64,000 nucleotides of DNA from Ceratodon purpureus (taxonomy: Eukaryota; Streptophyta; Bryopsida; Pseudoditrichales; Ditrichaceae). The notes under the pieces are model-generated. The model was not told the origin of the DNA and made no database searches. It worked only from the letters and a program-made list of their open reading frames with translations. The DNA lies in assembly GCA_014871385.1 (NCBI GenBank), contig CM026426.1, positions 19,354,270 through 19,418,269 of the forward strand. Direction: 5' to 3'. This document shows positions 22,171-33,604 of the stretch, piece after piece. The first letter of the stretch is position 1. Each line of letters opens with the position of its first letter. Made by a program: the position numbers and the translations under genes.

Positions 22171-22485
22171 TGTGGCCCAAAACAAAAAATAAAAACCTCA
22201 GTATTGCTGGACGTGCGAACAGAGAGAGCTGCTACAAATGTGTCGTTGCTGGACCTGCGAAGAAGAAGAGCTGCTGAAGACGTTTCACTGCGAACTGAGA
22301 GAGAGACTATTAACCTGTCAGAGAACTGAGAGAGCCGTTGGCCGTTGCAGGGCAGGGCTGTGGCGTGGCAAGGCTGCGGAGGCTGCATGCTATCCAAGAC
22401 CACTCTAAACTCACGGCTCAAACTGGCACGCCAAAAGGCAGGTACCGAGTCCTTTCCCCGAGCCAAGGGTGGGGATGTTGTAATC

Positions 22486-22500
22486 CACTAACAAGAACCG
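22486..22500 (+). repeat. Probable CACTA left terminus
   Basis: CACTAACAAGAACC stands 279 bases beyond the tnp2 stop codon at 22765, the expected place and sequence for a CACTA end. Support is limited because the opposite end was not recognised. Confidence 0.5.
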
Positions 22501-22764
22501 TGGAATAAATATGTAATTTGATATAGCATGATCTGGATCATTGTAGAATCGGGATACACAAAAGGGGCATCTTATACGTCACTACTGTCATGGCAATAGA
22601 CCACAGCTTCGGCTCAAAATACTGATGCAGACAAACAACATGAAATGATGCACGTGATCTCCAGGGGAGCCCCGTATATCATCCTACAAGTGATATACAC
22701 CAACATCTTCATAACCCTGGGAAAACTCCATGTCTACCTTTCTCTACGCAGTCGACAGTATCAT

Positions 22765-23130
22765 TCAGTACTGATCATCCATGTCAACAGTAGGTTGTTC
22801 GACGTCATCCTCGCCTTCTACCTCAATGTTGTCGTTGTCGTCATCCCCGACGAGATCCATGTTGTGGAACGGCTCTGGAATGTTGGGATCCTCCACCAAC
22901 GCGTCAATTAATTCCACTTCTTGTATAGGTATTTGCACTCCATCTCCTGCTCGATTATCTTTCGGTGTGCGAGGGCGAGGGCTTGTCGGATGATGGGTCG
23001 TGATAGGCTGTGCTAATCCAGCTGCTTCAATGACATTTTCCTCTACGTCTTCTTCAGACCGGCGTGACCGAGGCTCCTTCTGAATGACTATGCTCCAGGC
23101 ATGGTTCTCATATTCTGTCGCAAAAAATAC
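22765..23130 (-). CDS. tnp2 last exon (acidic C-terminus)
   Basis: The minus-strand acceptor GTTGGTTTGTAG is followed by VFFATEYENHAWSIVIQKEP, the end of the DUF4216 region. A linker and a very acidic tail (DLVGDDDNDNIEVEGEDDVE) end in DMDDQY and a TGA. The preceding intron is 163 nt (23131-23293), with donor CAG/GTGAGG. The acidic tail is usual for CACTA TnpD-type proteins. Confidence 0.8.
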   Translation of the reverse strand, partial: VFFATEYENHAWSIVIQKEPRSRRSEEDVEENVIEAAGLAQPITTHHPTSPRPRTPKDNRAGDGVQIPIQEVELIDALVEDPNIPEPFHNMDLVGDDDNDNIEVEGEDDVEQPTVDMDDQY

Positions 23131-23293
23131 CTACAAACCAACAGTAACAAGGATTAACTTAGCGTCGTTGAATATTGGACCAAACAACAAATTAGGGGAG
23201 GACGTAGAAATTTCATAACATGTAATCGCGACAATTACATGGCCCTGGATAACAACATCTTGTCAATGCAATACAACGGATAAATGCCCTCAC

Positions 23294-23893
23294 CTGCGAT
23301 ACGTGAGCTGGCATCACATACGGCTCGGCATTTGCAGGCTGAAAAGCAACGTGCTTTATTAACGTGAACTTGTGGGAATCTTGCCGCATGGAGGGATTTC
23401 CCATGACATTCGGTTTTATCCATGAACATGCCAATACATTAATCTGCCTAACAATATAGTCCAGTTGAATAATGTTATCCAAAATGCCCACGTATTGGAG
23501 AGTAGCCTCGGCTGGTCTTCTATCAGCTGCGGAGGCTTGGCACACCGTGGCTGCAACACACGCGACTCCGGAGTCGTATGTGAGGTACTGATTTCCCATC
23601 AACGGGTCCTCCACTCGAAAGTGATTACCAAACGCCCACATTGTCCTATATTCAGCTACGATAGATTTTGGTAACTGTGATAGGTTACGTAGTTCAGGAC
23701 TGACAACCTCATTTGCAAGAAGCATAGAATCCACCCTATCATCAAGCCAAGCCGAGAAAAGAGGGTAAGATCGGTTTCGTGCTCTCCGAATTTGAGCTTC
23801 ACGCATAAGGTCGTACTCCTTGGAAGTGCATTGTACAGCCCCAGCACAAGTACACACGTAAAACAAATGGAACGTTCCATGTACAAGTCCCAT
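23294..23893 (-). CDS. tnp2 exon with DUF4216
   Basis: The minus strand encodes YPLFSAWLDDRVDSMLLANE (the 'FP.Wf..rv' box after DUF4218). It continues LSQLPKSIVAEYRTMWAFGN, LTYDSGVACVA, LQYVGILDNIIQLDYIVRQI and HVAFQPANAEPYVMPAHVSQ. These are the DUF4216 landmarks. The exon ends at CAG/GTGAGG. The upstream boundary near 23893 is uncertain. Confidence 0.8.
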
Positions 23894-23972
23894 GCTGGCA
23901 ATAAAGTGGAGTACATTACATATCAGTATAAAACATGTCAGGCCATTTTAGAGATAGAAATTAATGAACGTA

Positions 23973-24875
23973 CTATTGTAGGGCCTTTGTGACGGTTGAG
24001 TTGCAAATCACAAATTTGTGAATGGCCCTTAGCTCCCTCTCCCTTAAACGGCAGTAAACATGTGCACCTTCCAAAATTTCTCCTGTGCTCTTCTCATCGT
24101 CCTCAGGGTCCGACATACGTTTATGTCCAGGGTACAGGGAGAGGTGCTCTGTCACAAAACCTAGAGCTTCTGCGTAGATATACCCACTGGCAATAGAGGC
24201 CTCAGGCTTCGCCTTATTCCTTACATACTTTTTAAGCACGAATAGATAACGTTCGGCCCCATAGCACCATCTCGCATGAACTAGCCCCAACCAGTCTAAC
24301 TCCACTATGTGTAACAGAAGGTGGGGCATGATGGCAAAAAAGGAGGGGGAAAACCATATTTCCAAAAGGGACATGGTCTCAGCTACATACTGTTGAAGTG
24401 ATGGCATTTTAGTAGGATCTATTTTTTTTTGACATATCATCTTTAGGGAGTGACCTAGTCGGATGACTGCGTCACGGGCTCGCGGATGTAGGAAACCACG
24501 GATGGTAGCTGGCAGTATATCCCAGATGATCAAGTGGTGATCATGGCTTTTAAGGCCATGAAGCTTCCTGTCAGCTAGGTGTTTCAGCATACTTGAACTG
24601 TATCCCTTAGGTACCTTTATGGTTGAAACTCGTTTCAAGAATCTAGGTGTCTCCTCTGGCTGTAAAGAATACGGTGCTTGCGGTTTGAGAACGTTACCTC
24701 CACCAGATCGGGTCTGTAAGTGCAAATTCGTGGACATGCCGACGTCTTCCATATCTTTCTGAAGAGAAACTGTGTCATCCTCGCGTAGGACCTACCCTAG
24801 GATTGACGCGGAGATGTTCTTCTCCACGTGCATAACATAAATGGTATGTCGAATTTTGTGCATCTGCGCTCTACA
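23973..24875 (-). CDS. tnp2 exon with MHxEKN box and DUF4218
   Basis: After acceptor GAGCGCAG the minus strand reads MHKIRHTIYVMHVEKNISAS, the diagnostic 'DvMHieKNv' box. It then continues through one in-frame stop into TVSLQKDMEDVGM. From 24752 the frame is open: LADRKLHGLKSHDHHLIIWD, LPATIRGFLHPRARDAVIRL, MPHLLLHIVELDWLGLVHAR and YVRNKAKPEASIASGYIYAE make a full DUF4218 domain. The end near 23973 is where the next intron should begin. The single stop is TAG following ILG. Confidence 0.85.
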
Positions 24876-25609
24876 TCGGCAGAATGATACAAGACATTAA
24901 ACCGGATACGAGGGTCGTATGTAAGACTGTAACTCAACTTATTTGTCACACAATAAAAACTATAGACCTATGATACATATAGGTATATTCTTAAATAGTG
25001 CATATACTTAATTGTTTACCGCACAAATTCAAACCCAAAACATACACTATGTCAATATGCGCCTTAATAACACATATAATACTGTTTTAACCAAACTACA
25101 CACAGTCAAATATTCAGTGAACGGCACAACTAATGAACTCAGCAAATATCCCTCTGAGGATTACATATTATAAGGATATGCTCAATCAATAGCGTCACAT
25201 CGAGCACATGGCTCCCACCGCCCTTGTTATACGGCCCACATACCATTGACATGAACATATGATCGAAACATGTGTTAAGTTCTACAGCTCGTGTGCCATA
25301 GTCAACTCCATTGACTCCACCTAGCGAACTAGAATCAATACTCGACTTCTAAACAAACACTGCGATCACTATCGAAAAGACCGTCCGAAAAGACCGTCCG
25401 GTCCAAAAGACCGTACGGTCCGCTCGTCCGTCCGTTAGGGGTCAGGGGAGGTCCGTTAGACCGAGACTTAGGGTTGACCGTCCAAATGGTAAAATGGAAG
25501 TTACCTTGGCCACCTAGGATGCCATGCGTCTGACATGTCACCAAATATTCCAAATATAGAGTTGACACGGAGGATGACGGGGCTGGGAGGTAGGGCGCCA
25601 AGGGCTGGG

Positions 25610-25790
25610 GAGAGGGAGGCGCGAGCAGCTGGAGGGGGGCGCGAGCTTCTGGGAGGGGGGGGGCGCGAGCAACTGGAGGGGGGCGCGAGCTTCTGGGAGG
25701 GGGAGGCGCGAGCTTCTAGGGGGGGCGCGAGGTGCTTGTGGGGGGGGCGGGAGGCACGAGCTTCTGGTAGGGGAGGCGAGAGCTTCTGAG
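25610..25790 (+). repeat. Left GC-rich array
   Basis: About seven units of GGCGCGAGCTTCTGGGAGGG type, with variants AGCAGCTGGAGGG and AGCAACTGGAGGG. They are inverted relative to the array at 27185-27610. The long open frames on both strands here are by-products of the repeat. Confidence 0.85.
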
Positions 25791-26234
25791 TTTAGGTCGA
25801 TTCTGGTGAAGGGAGCATACACTTGATAATTTATTTTATTTTTGTTCCATTACAAAAACAGCAATACAATTTTATTTTCCACAAGAGTATATAGCCGTTG
25901 AAAAAAGATTTATTACAATTTTGCAAACGTGTAAACAAAGTCATATAGACAATCAAAATGTTACATATGCAATTCACTATGGTACTACAATGTGCCTTTA
26001 AAACAACTATCGGGAGCTTTGAAGTTGTAAGGGGACTCATCAAATCATCTACAACTCTTGCAAGTGATAGCCTCATTGTGGGGTCTTCGTTAAGCAAGCC
26101 ATTCAACTTCATTGAGAATGCAATCATTGACATTGTATCCTTGAAGAGGTCTCGGCATTGTTCATCCCTTCATATCATCTTTGCCAAATAGCCTACCGAA
26201 AATGCATTAGATTGCTCCATCCTGAGAAACTCTA

Positions 26235-26591
26235 AAATTTATATTATCCCCTTTCTCTTCCAATATTAATGTTTCATCTCTTAATGTTTTGTGCATACTT
26301 CCCTCTGTAATGATTCATTTATTTATTTCTCTTCCAACCTTGTTCCACTCTATACTATTTGTTTATATTTTTCCCTTTCTCATCCAATATTAATGTTTTT
26401 TTGATTGATTTATTTTTTTAATTTTTTCTAATTTTTTTTAACTCTTCCATTTATTTTTAATTCTAAGTTAGAGCACTGTTTGCTTCTTCCGTACTAAATC
26501 AATTAATTATTCAAATATTTATTTCTCTTCCAACCTTCTTTCATCCCATGCTATTGATTTTATGTTATCCACTCTCTCTTCCAATTTTAAT

Positions 26592-26633
<42 letters not shown>

Positions 26634-26880
26634 CTTTTATAATTTTTTGTCTCTTCCATTTATTTTTAAATCTATATTACTTTATTGTTTGTTGCTGGCA
26701 TACTTCCTTTTTTAATTATTTATCTATTTATTTCTCTCATAACCTTCTTCCGTTCTATACTATCGATTTTATATTCCTCCCTTTTCTTCCAATATTAAAG
26801 CGTGTTTTTATTTTCATCTCTTCCATTTATTTTTCATTTTATGTTAAAGTATTCTTTGTTTCTTCCATACTTCCCCGTTT
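26235..26880 (+). repeat. AT-rich tandem repeat, about four copies of 120-205 bp, with poly(T)
   Basis: Each copy carries CTCTTCCAATATTAATGTTT, then CTCTTCCATTTATTTTTAA and ATTTATTTCTCTTCCAACCT in order. One copy contains a run of 41 T at 26593-26633. The unit length varies because of internal loss or expansion of T-runs. Confidence 0.7.
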
Positions 26881-27184
26881 AACATATACATGTGATGTGT
26901 TGGATGTTACACCGAGGAAACCTTGGAGTTTAAAAATTGGACGCAATTGGACGTCAACACTCCATTTGATGTTTTCCCCATCTTGCATTAAATGTATAAA
27001 GATTCTTGACTTGGGGGTATTTTTTTAACTGTTCTTTTGACATAAAGGTGTAAATTTTAAATGTGGTCTGAAGAGAACATACATTAATCAAAAAATCCAA
27101 AGACCGTCGTGCATTTTAAAATTCAAAAAAAGAAGAAGTGGAAACCCCCACGATTCAAGTCTGGGACCAATTCGCTCTCCCCCC

Positions 27185-27610
27185 CCCCCCAACCCGCTCG
27201 CGCCCCCCCGCCTCCCGCTCTGACCCAGCTCCTAGAAGCTTTGGCTCCCCCTCCAAGAAGCTTTGCCCTCCGCCCCCCAACCAGCTCGCGTCCCCCCCCT
27301 CCGACCCGCTCGCGCCCCCTTCAACCCGCTCGCGCCCCCCCCGCCTCCCGCTCTAATCCCCCTCCCAGAAGCTCTCGCGCCCCCCCCCCCCCCCCCCCCC
27401 CACCAGAAGCTCTGGAACCCCCTTCCAGAAGCTCTGGCCCCTTCCCAAAAGCTCGCGCCCTCGCGCCTCCCGCTCGCGCCTCCTTTGAACTTGCTCGCGC
27501 CTCCCTTGAACTTGCTCGCGCCTCCCTTGAACCCGCTCGCGCCCCCCTTGAACCCGCTCGCGCCCCCCTTGAACCTGCTCGCGCCCCCCTTGAACTCGCT
27601 CGCGCTCCCC
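27185..27610 (-). repeat. Right GC-rich array, inverted relative to the left
   Basis: Units of the type CTCGCGCCCCCCTTGAACCC and CCCAGAAGCTCTCGCGCC repeat about 18 times. The minus-strand form GGCGCGAG..TTC..GGG is the left-array unit. A run of C near 27380-27402 interrupts it. Confidence 0.85.
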
Positions 27611-28112
27611 TTTGCATATGTGGAATTCCCCGTAAGCGTTGGTTGTCCATGTCATCAATACGTTTTACCTTTTGGTAAGTTGTAAAAAACAATAATTAAC
27701 CTAGTAATTTTTCTTCTCTCCTCAATGTCCGATTTTCTCCTAGGACCAACCGGTCCATCCGTCCGTCCGTTCGTCTGTCCATGTCTGGAGATTTTGCCCA
27801 TGTCCGTCCGTTATGACAACCCTAATAGTAACTTACTAGCCGTGAAGGAAATAATCAACTATTGTAGCGAGTATAGTCAGATAGTAACACCATGCAAGTT
27901 GAGGACCACTGTTATCAACGAACCATTTAAGCGGAGGGGTCATCGGAGGTGGAGTATCAATCCAACCCTATTCTACCTCGTGACAATCACCTCTGTATTG
28001 AGTTACAGGCCTATCAGAATTATAGGGGAGCTATATTCTGCACACCATATCGAACTGAGTGCTGTAGCCCGTATCATACATTGAAGAGCAAGAGTTAGGT
28101 TTAAACGTGATT

Positions 28113-29700
28113 ACCTCCCAATATGGCAGGCGGTAAAGAATGTTGCGCCTCTTGATGCCGGTGGTGCGTACCAGGTTGTTATGAGAGCCCGGGACTCCTC
28201 CGCGATTAAGCCACCGTTGCCTTGTATTAGCGCAAGCCACTACTTCGCTACCTGTAACTCTAGGTGGTGCCGCCCTTAACTCCGCTCTGCCTCGGAAGTT
28301 GCGGGTATTTGAACGCATAGGGTGATCCTCGTTGAGGAACATCCTAGCCTGGTCGTCATACACATTCTTTTTTAAGAATCTAGACCTCCGTGAGAGAGTG
28401 TTAGGGCCGCAGATGGGGCACCCCCGATACCCCTTTGTCATGCATCCTCCGACCATCCCATACGCGGGGAAGTCGTGGATGCAGAAGAGAAGAATTGCCT
28501 TCATGAGAAAGTGCTCATGTTCCTGGTACCTGGCTGCATCCCGCAAGACAACACCATCGTACCACAATTTCTCCAAATCCTCCACCAAGGGCTCGATGAG
28601 GGTGTCAATATCGTCACCTGAAGGGCTCTTGGGTCTAGGAATCAGAACAGATAGCATTATAAAGTACCTCTTTGTGGTCATCCACGGAGGTATGTTATAA
28701 TTCATAAGGGTAACCGGCCTGGTTGAGTAAATGCTGCGCTTTTCCGAGAATGGGTTCATCCCGTCTGTTGCCAACGCAAGAAACAACCTCCTTGGATCCT
28801 CACAAAACTCAGCTCCCTTTCCCGTATATCTTCCATATATTTAGACTGAGAGAAGTGCCTAACCATACCATCATCAACCATGTCTCTTGCGATCCATGTC
28901 ATAGATCCAGCCATGAGTCGGCTTCGGAACATTTGTCTTAGCGTGGGAATTAAAGGAAAATATTGCAGTACCTTCTAGGAGATCCATGACCTGCCGTGTC
29001 TTTTCTACCACAGCTTGGGCAAAGCAGGTGCTCTTTAAACACCCCACAGATGAGGATATAGTTGTTTGGGCACACTTCTATGTTCTCGAACTCCAGGCCC
29101 AACTTCCGTAACATCTGCGACGCTGCGTACTCAGAATCTGGCATGGTGTTCAGCCGTGGGAGGAGAACTCTGTGCTGAAGTTCAAAGGCTTGATCAGTCT
29201 GCACGTTGGTGGAGTTGTTTGCAAGGTGATGGTTGAGCATCAATATAACAGCCTGTAGCGTTGTTAGCTTGGCTCCCTCGTACAAAGGGGTACTCCCGAC
29301 TTCGTGTAATCTCTCAAGCTCCTCCACTGTACACCAATCCATTGCATCGTCATCTCTCCATGCAATGTCCTCTTCCTCCCCTTCATCGAAATTTGAGACT
29401 TCCACTTGCTGTGAGTTCTCTCTAATCCCCTGATCCTCTTGCATTCCTGCGTCATCCCTGGCTTCTTTGTGTTTGCTTGGAGAGCTACTGTCTTCCCTTC
29501 CATTTTGCAGCTTTGGCAGCTTCCATTCGGATTTCGTCCGAGGTTCCGAAGGCTTCCCTCACAACCTAGACAACGTCGACCGTTGCTGCATCGGGGTCAG
29601 GTGTGATGTCACTTTGCCTCCTGGCAATGTCACTGTGCTTCTGTAGAATGTGCTGCTCCCATTCTTGGTCAGATGCATCTGGCTCAAAACCCTAAGAGGC
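28113..29700 (-). pseudogene. tnp2 (TnpD) N-terminal and core region
   Basis: Minus-strand landmarks in order are EWEQHILQKHSDIARRQSDI, LTTLQAVILMLNHHLANNST, PNNYILICG, the zinc pair CPSCGRK, FPLIPTLRQMFRSRLMAGSM, EDPRRLFLALATDGMNPFSE, YNIPPWMTTKRYFIMLSVLI, YGMVGGCMTKGYRGCPICGP and ILYRLPYWE. This is the standard tnp2 transposase, the DDE enzyme that cuts CACTA ends. The frame changes near 28975 and again near 28850, and a TAG lies near the start (after ATVDVV). The rest is well conserved. It diverges from the TnpA-like gene, with about 1 kb between them. Confidence 0.88.
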
Positions 29701-30700
29701 GCATGAAAAATTACACGAACCCCAATTTAGTGCCGGCAGCAAATTGTCGCAATTTCGAGGACATACTTTCAGAAATTCGGCGTGACATGATCATTGAGGT
29801 AGCACTTCATAAGAGCAGTAATGTATAAGGATCAAAGGGAGAATGCAATGATGTGGAATTAAATAAACTCACTTGCGTCGCGCCTCGCTGCCATGGATGG
29901 TAGCCAAAGCATTGAATGTGTCTCGTTATAGCGGCAGTACATAAGAAGGGAAATAGGTAGTTCAGTCCCATAGAAGAGGGAATGCACATGTGGGGGTTAG
30001 AGCGTTTACACCTCTAAGGCAAATACATTGATTACAAGCAAAGTTAGAAATAGTGACTTACCCGGGTAGATGACCGCCTGCCCAAGTACCAAAAATATTG
30101 AAGCCCGAGAACGGATATGAACAACGACCATACGGAGTGAGTGCTTGCATTGGCGACGTCGTGATCTCATGGATCCGCCGCTAATGTCGAGTTACAGGCG
30201 CATCTTATCAATGGACAGCAGGATACATCCGAGGAAGTCTCAGGAACTGCCAGTTAGACTGCAGCATCAAACTCATGCGGTCGTGTGGTATCCCAATAAG
30301 TAGTGCAGGGCATGCACAAGGGATAGATCAAGACACTGTCTCCAACATCTAAGAGGCATTCTGGAGACGAGATTGTGCTTATGCGGAAGGAGGGCGTAGT
30401 CTTCCAGAGGAGTGCTCAATAGGCACACACGGCTTGCAAGTCTAATGAGAGTGTGATTAGCTTGAGTACGGCGGCTGTGGTTATTGTTTTTTGACATCGT
30501 TTCAACTCACACTTAGGCCAAATGACACTTGTCTCTCCCGCGTCCTTGGTCATGCTTGCACTGAGAGCGTCGATATGATTTTAATGTCATGTTGATGCAC
30601 TATCACGTCCTTCTTGACTAGAACTCATAGCTATGAGAAACAACCTGATTTGACGGTATGCGTTGGTTGGTTATTGCTGTCTCAAGTTGGCACTTGATAC
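29700..30700. other. Divergent spacer between the two CACTA genes
   Basis: No convincing gene is seen. This 1-kb spacer should hold the promoters of both the minus-strand tnp2 gene and the plus-strand TnpA-like gene. I could not pick out clear TATA boxes. Confidence 0.4.
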
Positions 30701-30705
30701 TTGTC

Positions 30706-33604
30706 ATGGATCCTGTGTCAAACGCCACGGACGCCCCAACGTCTTCTTCTATGCCAGGGTCCATCGGAACCGAAGCACATCAACCACAGCAGGTAACGGG
30801 GATGAACGCACGTGCGCCTACCGTGCCCGACATTTCGGAAGTCATGACTCACGTAGTAATGCAACACATGATGTATTACTACGTCGGTGCACAACGAATG
30901 CAACCAGCGCCGCCACTGAGCCCGCAGCCGTCGACGACGGTGTCCATCAATCCCGAGAGTGCGCCACTGTCGCTGGGCCCATAGCGGAAGACACGAGCGT
31001 CGCTTGTTTGCATCTGCGGGTGGTAGAGGTCGGAGAGCTAGAGGAACAGCAAGGGACGACAACTCCGGCATATTTATGACGCATGAGCACAGCTTCAGCG
31101 ATTCAAAAATGGATGCGAGTACTCGAAACGGGCCCTTACGCAACAAACATCCCGGCATGTCATTGTCACCGTGTACTCCTTTGTCTGAACACCTTGCAGG
31201 AGCGACGTCCTTGACACCGATTAGTCGACCGCAGCCAAGGCAGATTGGCTCGGTGGCACTACAGAATTCCGCTCCAGTACAGCTGACCAGTCCGAACGGA
31301 TTATTGTCATCGAACGAAAGACGGAATTTCATGAGACGACAGCGGATAGAGTACCTACGCAATTGCCGCACTCAAGGGCGAATGGGTGAACGAACCTTCG
31401 TTCCTACGGATGCATTCGGAGAACCCACGGCTTTGAAGACTGTATTCAATAGAGCTATTCAAGATATCGCAGGCCAAGTTCTTGACGTTAGCGTGAAGGA
31501 ATTTGCAAATCATCTGGCTCATTCCTTTGAACTGATAGAGCACGACATTGCAAGCAAGTTCCGCTTTGATCCACCACTCAGGAAAGGGTACGTCATGGAC
31601 TACTTGCAGGGGGCTCTAATCTGGACTCGATACGAGTGGAAGTGCTACTAGCGGTAGCACGCATCTCGTCACCCGCAGTGCCCCCACAAGAGATATCTGG
31701 CCCTTGTTGCGATGTGGGTGACAGAGGCATCATAAGGCAAGAGCGAGAAAATGAGAAGCATACGGCGCCTCCGCAAGTCGCGTACAAACTCGGCACTGAA
31801 CGATGAAACAGCGGGGATCGACAACGGAATAGAAAAGATGGAGCGTTCGTTGGGCTTCTTCCCAATACAGGTATACAAAACCAGAAAGTAGTGGTATATT
31901 GACAAGTTGCATTCTGTGTTAAGTATTCTTTCTTCACAAGACGGTTGCCCACTTTCTGCGGAGGATAGCACCGACGATGTATCAGTAAGGCATGTATTGT
32001 TTCTATGTAGCCATGCCATGCATTAAAGCATGTATTGTTCCTATAATGATCTATTACTTAAAGTAGCGCATCTAGGGTGTTAAGATGTGCTTTACTGTCA
32101 CATATGTTCAGATACACATGGATGAAGATCATATCACCTCACGTTAGCTGGACTTTGATCCCAAAGAAGCCATTCCACCAGCACCGAATGGTCCACGCGA
32201 TTCGCCAATGGAACCTTTTGAAGACATTGCCCTTACCCCAGAGTCTCCTCTGCTGCCGAGTCTTGTGTAGTTAGAGATGGCTTCACTGGCCCGAAACCAG
32301 CAGACCAACTTGGAGACCCCGACTGCGTTGCTCGAGAGCATCCGAGGGGAGGTGCATGACGTCAAGATGGAGCTGCATCAGACCAAATCCAAACTCGCAT
32401 TATTAAAGCGAGAAGCCGAGATAACTAAGGGTGTTTTCCAAAAACTTGAGCTCGGTGAGGCCTTTAAGAAGGAGATTGCCATTTTAATGAAGTCGGTGAA
32501 AACATTGGCAATTAATGGGCGGCATGGTATACATCGACCGGGTTCGACGTATGTCCCGACCACTGATAGCGATCCGTCTCACCATGTATAAGCAAACGTG
32601 CAAATGCAGTAGCGGCGGATTACGGTACCAGATCCAAGAAACGGTCTGTCGAGGTGGAGGCAAAGTCCAAGGACAACGATAACGGACTTGACAATGGTAA
32701 CGGTATCGATAACGATGATGTCATGGTGGGGACACAAACCGAACGGGAAGAAATCAACCAGGGCGGTCATGGTAACATACTCCAGACTTCACTTTTTTTT
32801 ACATAATCAATTGTTTACATTAAAAGATGTTGGTTCACATCCCTAACCATGTTGGTTATTATTCCTTTTCAGAATGTGCAGTTGTGATTGGCAAGAGAAG
32901 GGGCCGTCCCAGGAAGGACGGACAGCCATCGATGACTAGAGAGAAGCATGCGGCCAACGTGATTGACATTGACAATGCATTGCTCCTTAATCTAGCCGTG
33001 GACAAGGTCGCATTGGCTGAGGAGGGCAAGACCTTGAAGGAGAAAATGGCCCGCCAGAAACGACGACCACAAAGACTAGGCGATGATCTTCCGGACTTGA
33101 GCTTTCTCCCACGAAATGGCCAGGTAAGAAACTTGACATGGCCAGGTAAGAAACGTGGTAATTCACATGTTATAACTTACATGGTATGTGTCACCTTTCT
33201 GACGTAGAATGTACCAGTGCCGTTCTACCAAGAATAGTGTTAGTGTTCTTTGAAGACAAGGTATAGACTCATTGTTTTCGGGACAACTTTGACACATGAC
33301 AGGACCCAATCCGGTTGCACAGAGAGGTGTGGATCTTACATCCGGAGCACAGCGGCACAGTTATCGGGCAAGGCAGGGCTGGGCCGCACTATAAGATGGC
33401 AAAGTCAATGATATCTGCCAACATGCCATGTGAAATTGGAACTCAGTGGGTCAGCATTATAACTGTGTTTGTACCTAGGGTCGTTCCAATGTACGCAAAA
33501 AAAAACAGAGGGGCATCAGAGTCATGGTAGACGTTGTCTCTTCTGACTTTGAAGACGGCGCATGGGTCCTCTGGAATACTGACTACCTTCTGCCGGTGGA
33601 GTAA
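30706..33604 (+). pseudogene. TnpA-like (Ptta/En/Spm) accessory gene of CACTA element 2
   Basis: Plus-strand segments in order follow. 30706-30981: a Pro/Ser-rich leader with MMYYYVGAQRMQPAPPLSPQ. 31065-31651: RNFMRRQRIEYLRNCRTQGR, TALKTVFNRAIQDIAGQVLD and KFRFDPPLRKGYVMDYLQGA. 32110-32590: an acidic Pro-rich part, then a coiled coil (LHQTKSKLALLKREAEITKG). 32880-33121: GKRRGRPRKDG, an AT-hook. 33300-33604: REVWILHPEHSGTVIGQGRA and WVSIITVFVPRVVPMY, then ending WNTDYLLPVE. The final segment matches the C-terminal beta domain of Ptta/En/Spm proteins ('v.L.......VA.G.v.....'). TnpA binds subterminal repeats and helps TnpD. Several TAG stops and one frame change at a run of nine A (33497) break it. 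Confidence 0.6.
32880..33121 (+). pseudogene. AT-hook exon of the TnpA-like gene
   Basis: The exon contains VIGKRRGRPRKDGQPS, a canonical AT-hook core (RGRP flanked by Lys/Arg), followed by NVIDIDNALLLNLAVDKVAL, EEGKTLKEKMARQKRRPQRL and PDLSFLPRNGQ. It ends at a donor CAG/GTAAGA at 33121. An AT-hook suits a protein that binds AT-rich subterminal repeats. Confidence 0.6.

Larger units (their letters stand above)
18000..22485. mobile_element. PIF/Harbinger element with two convergent genes
   Basis: A plus-strand Myb/SANT-like ORF (18650-19774) and a minus-strand DDE transposase (20884-22170) face each other, as in PIF/Harbinger elements, which encode exactly these two proteins. Terminal inverted repeats and a 3-bp target duplication were not identified, so the limits are set by flanking features. 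On the right the next CACTA element begins at 22486. On the left the limit is the composition change near 18000 with its hairpin at 18021-18055. The transposase is open along its full length and the partner ORF is damaged. Confidence 0.75.
25465..27825. mobile_element. Nested non-autonomous element with inverted GC-rich arrays
   Basis: The outer edges read TTAGGGTTG at 25463 and CAACCCTAA at 27820, an inverted pair. Just inside or beside both edges are blocks rich in CCGTCCGTCCGTT and GGTCC. Inside these lie two arrays of a GCGCGAGCTTCTGGGAGGGG-type unit, about 25610-25790 on the left and in inverted orientation about 27185-27610 on the right. The AT-rich centre holds a 200-bp-type repeat and a 41-T run. 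No transposase is encoded. A clean target duplication was not seen, and the CCGTCC-rich block left of 25463 may mean the element is slightly larger. Confidence 0.55.
24876..28112 (-). other. Long tnp2 intron carrying a nested element
   Basis: The tnp2 reading frame stops at the donor-like GAG/GTAATC near 28113, after YRLPYWE, and resumes at MHVEKN near 24860, where the protein normally continues at once. The 3.2-kb gap holds the nested GC-array element (25465-27825) and about 1 kb of AT-rich sequence without coding signal (24876-25330 and 27830-28110). Confidence 0.65.
22486..33604. mobile_element. CACTA (En/Spm) element 2 with divergent TnpD and TnpA-like genes
   Basis: The left end is probably CACTAACAAGAACC at 22486, close to the canonical CACTACAAGAAA. 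From there the minus-strand tnp2 gene (22765-29700) is followed by a plus-strand TnpA-like gene (30706-33604). The matching right terminal repeat was not found, so the right end is set at the last TnpA codon and could lie up to about 34.7 kb. A separate element is nested in a tnp2 intron (25465-27825). Both genes carry a few stops or frame changes, so the copy is probably inactive, but it is far better kept than CACTA element 1. Confidence 0.8.

Noticed and set aside
25535-25822. Open frames on both strands rich in Gly/Arg/Ala or Pro/Ser
   Set aside because: They are produced by the GC-rich repeat unit and have no start context, splice sites or domain.
27380-27402. Run of C as a possible quadruplex or i-motif signal
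   Set aside because: A single homopolymer in a repeat array. Length may also be a sequencing uncertainty.
27109-27692. Pro/Ala/Arg-rich frames resembling extensin-like proteins
   Set aside because: They appear in several frames and on both strands of the right GC array, so they are repeat artefacts.
33225-33245. AATAGTGTTAGTG as the right CACTA terminus
   Set aside because: It lies before the last conserved TnpA-like segment, so it would cut the gene. It is also not followed by a matching target duplication.
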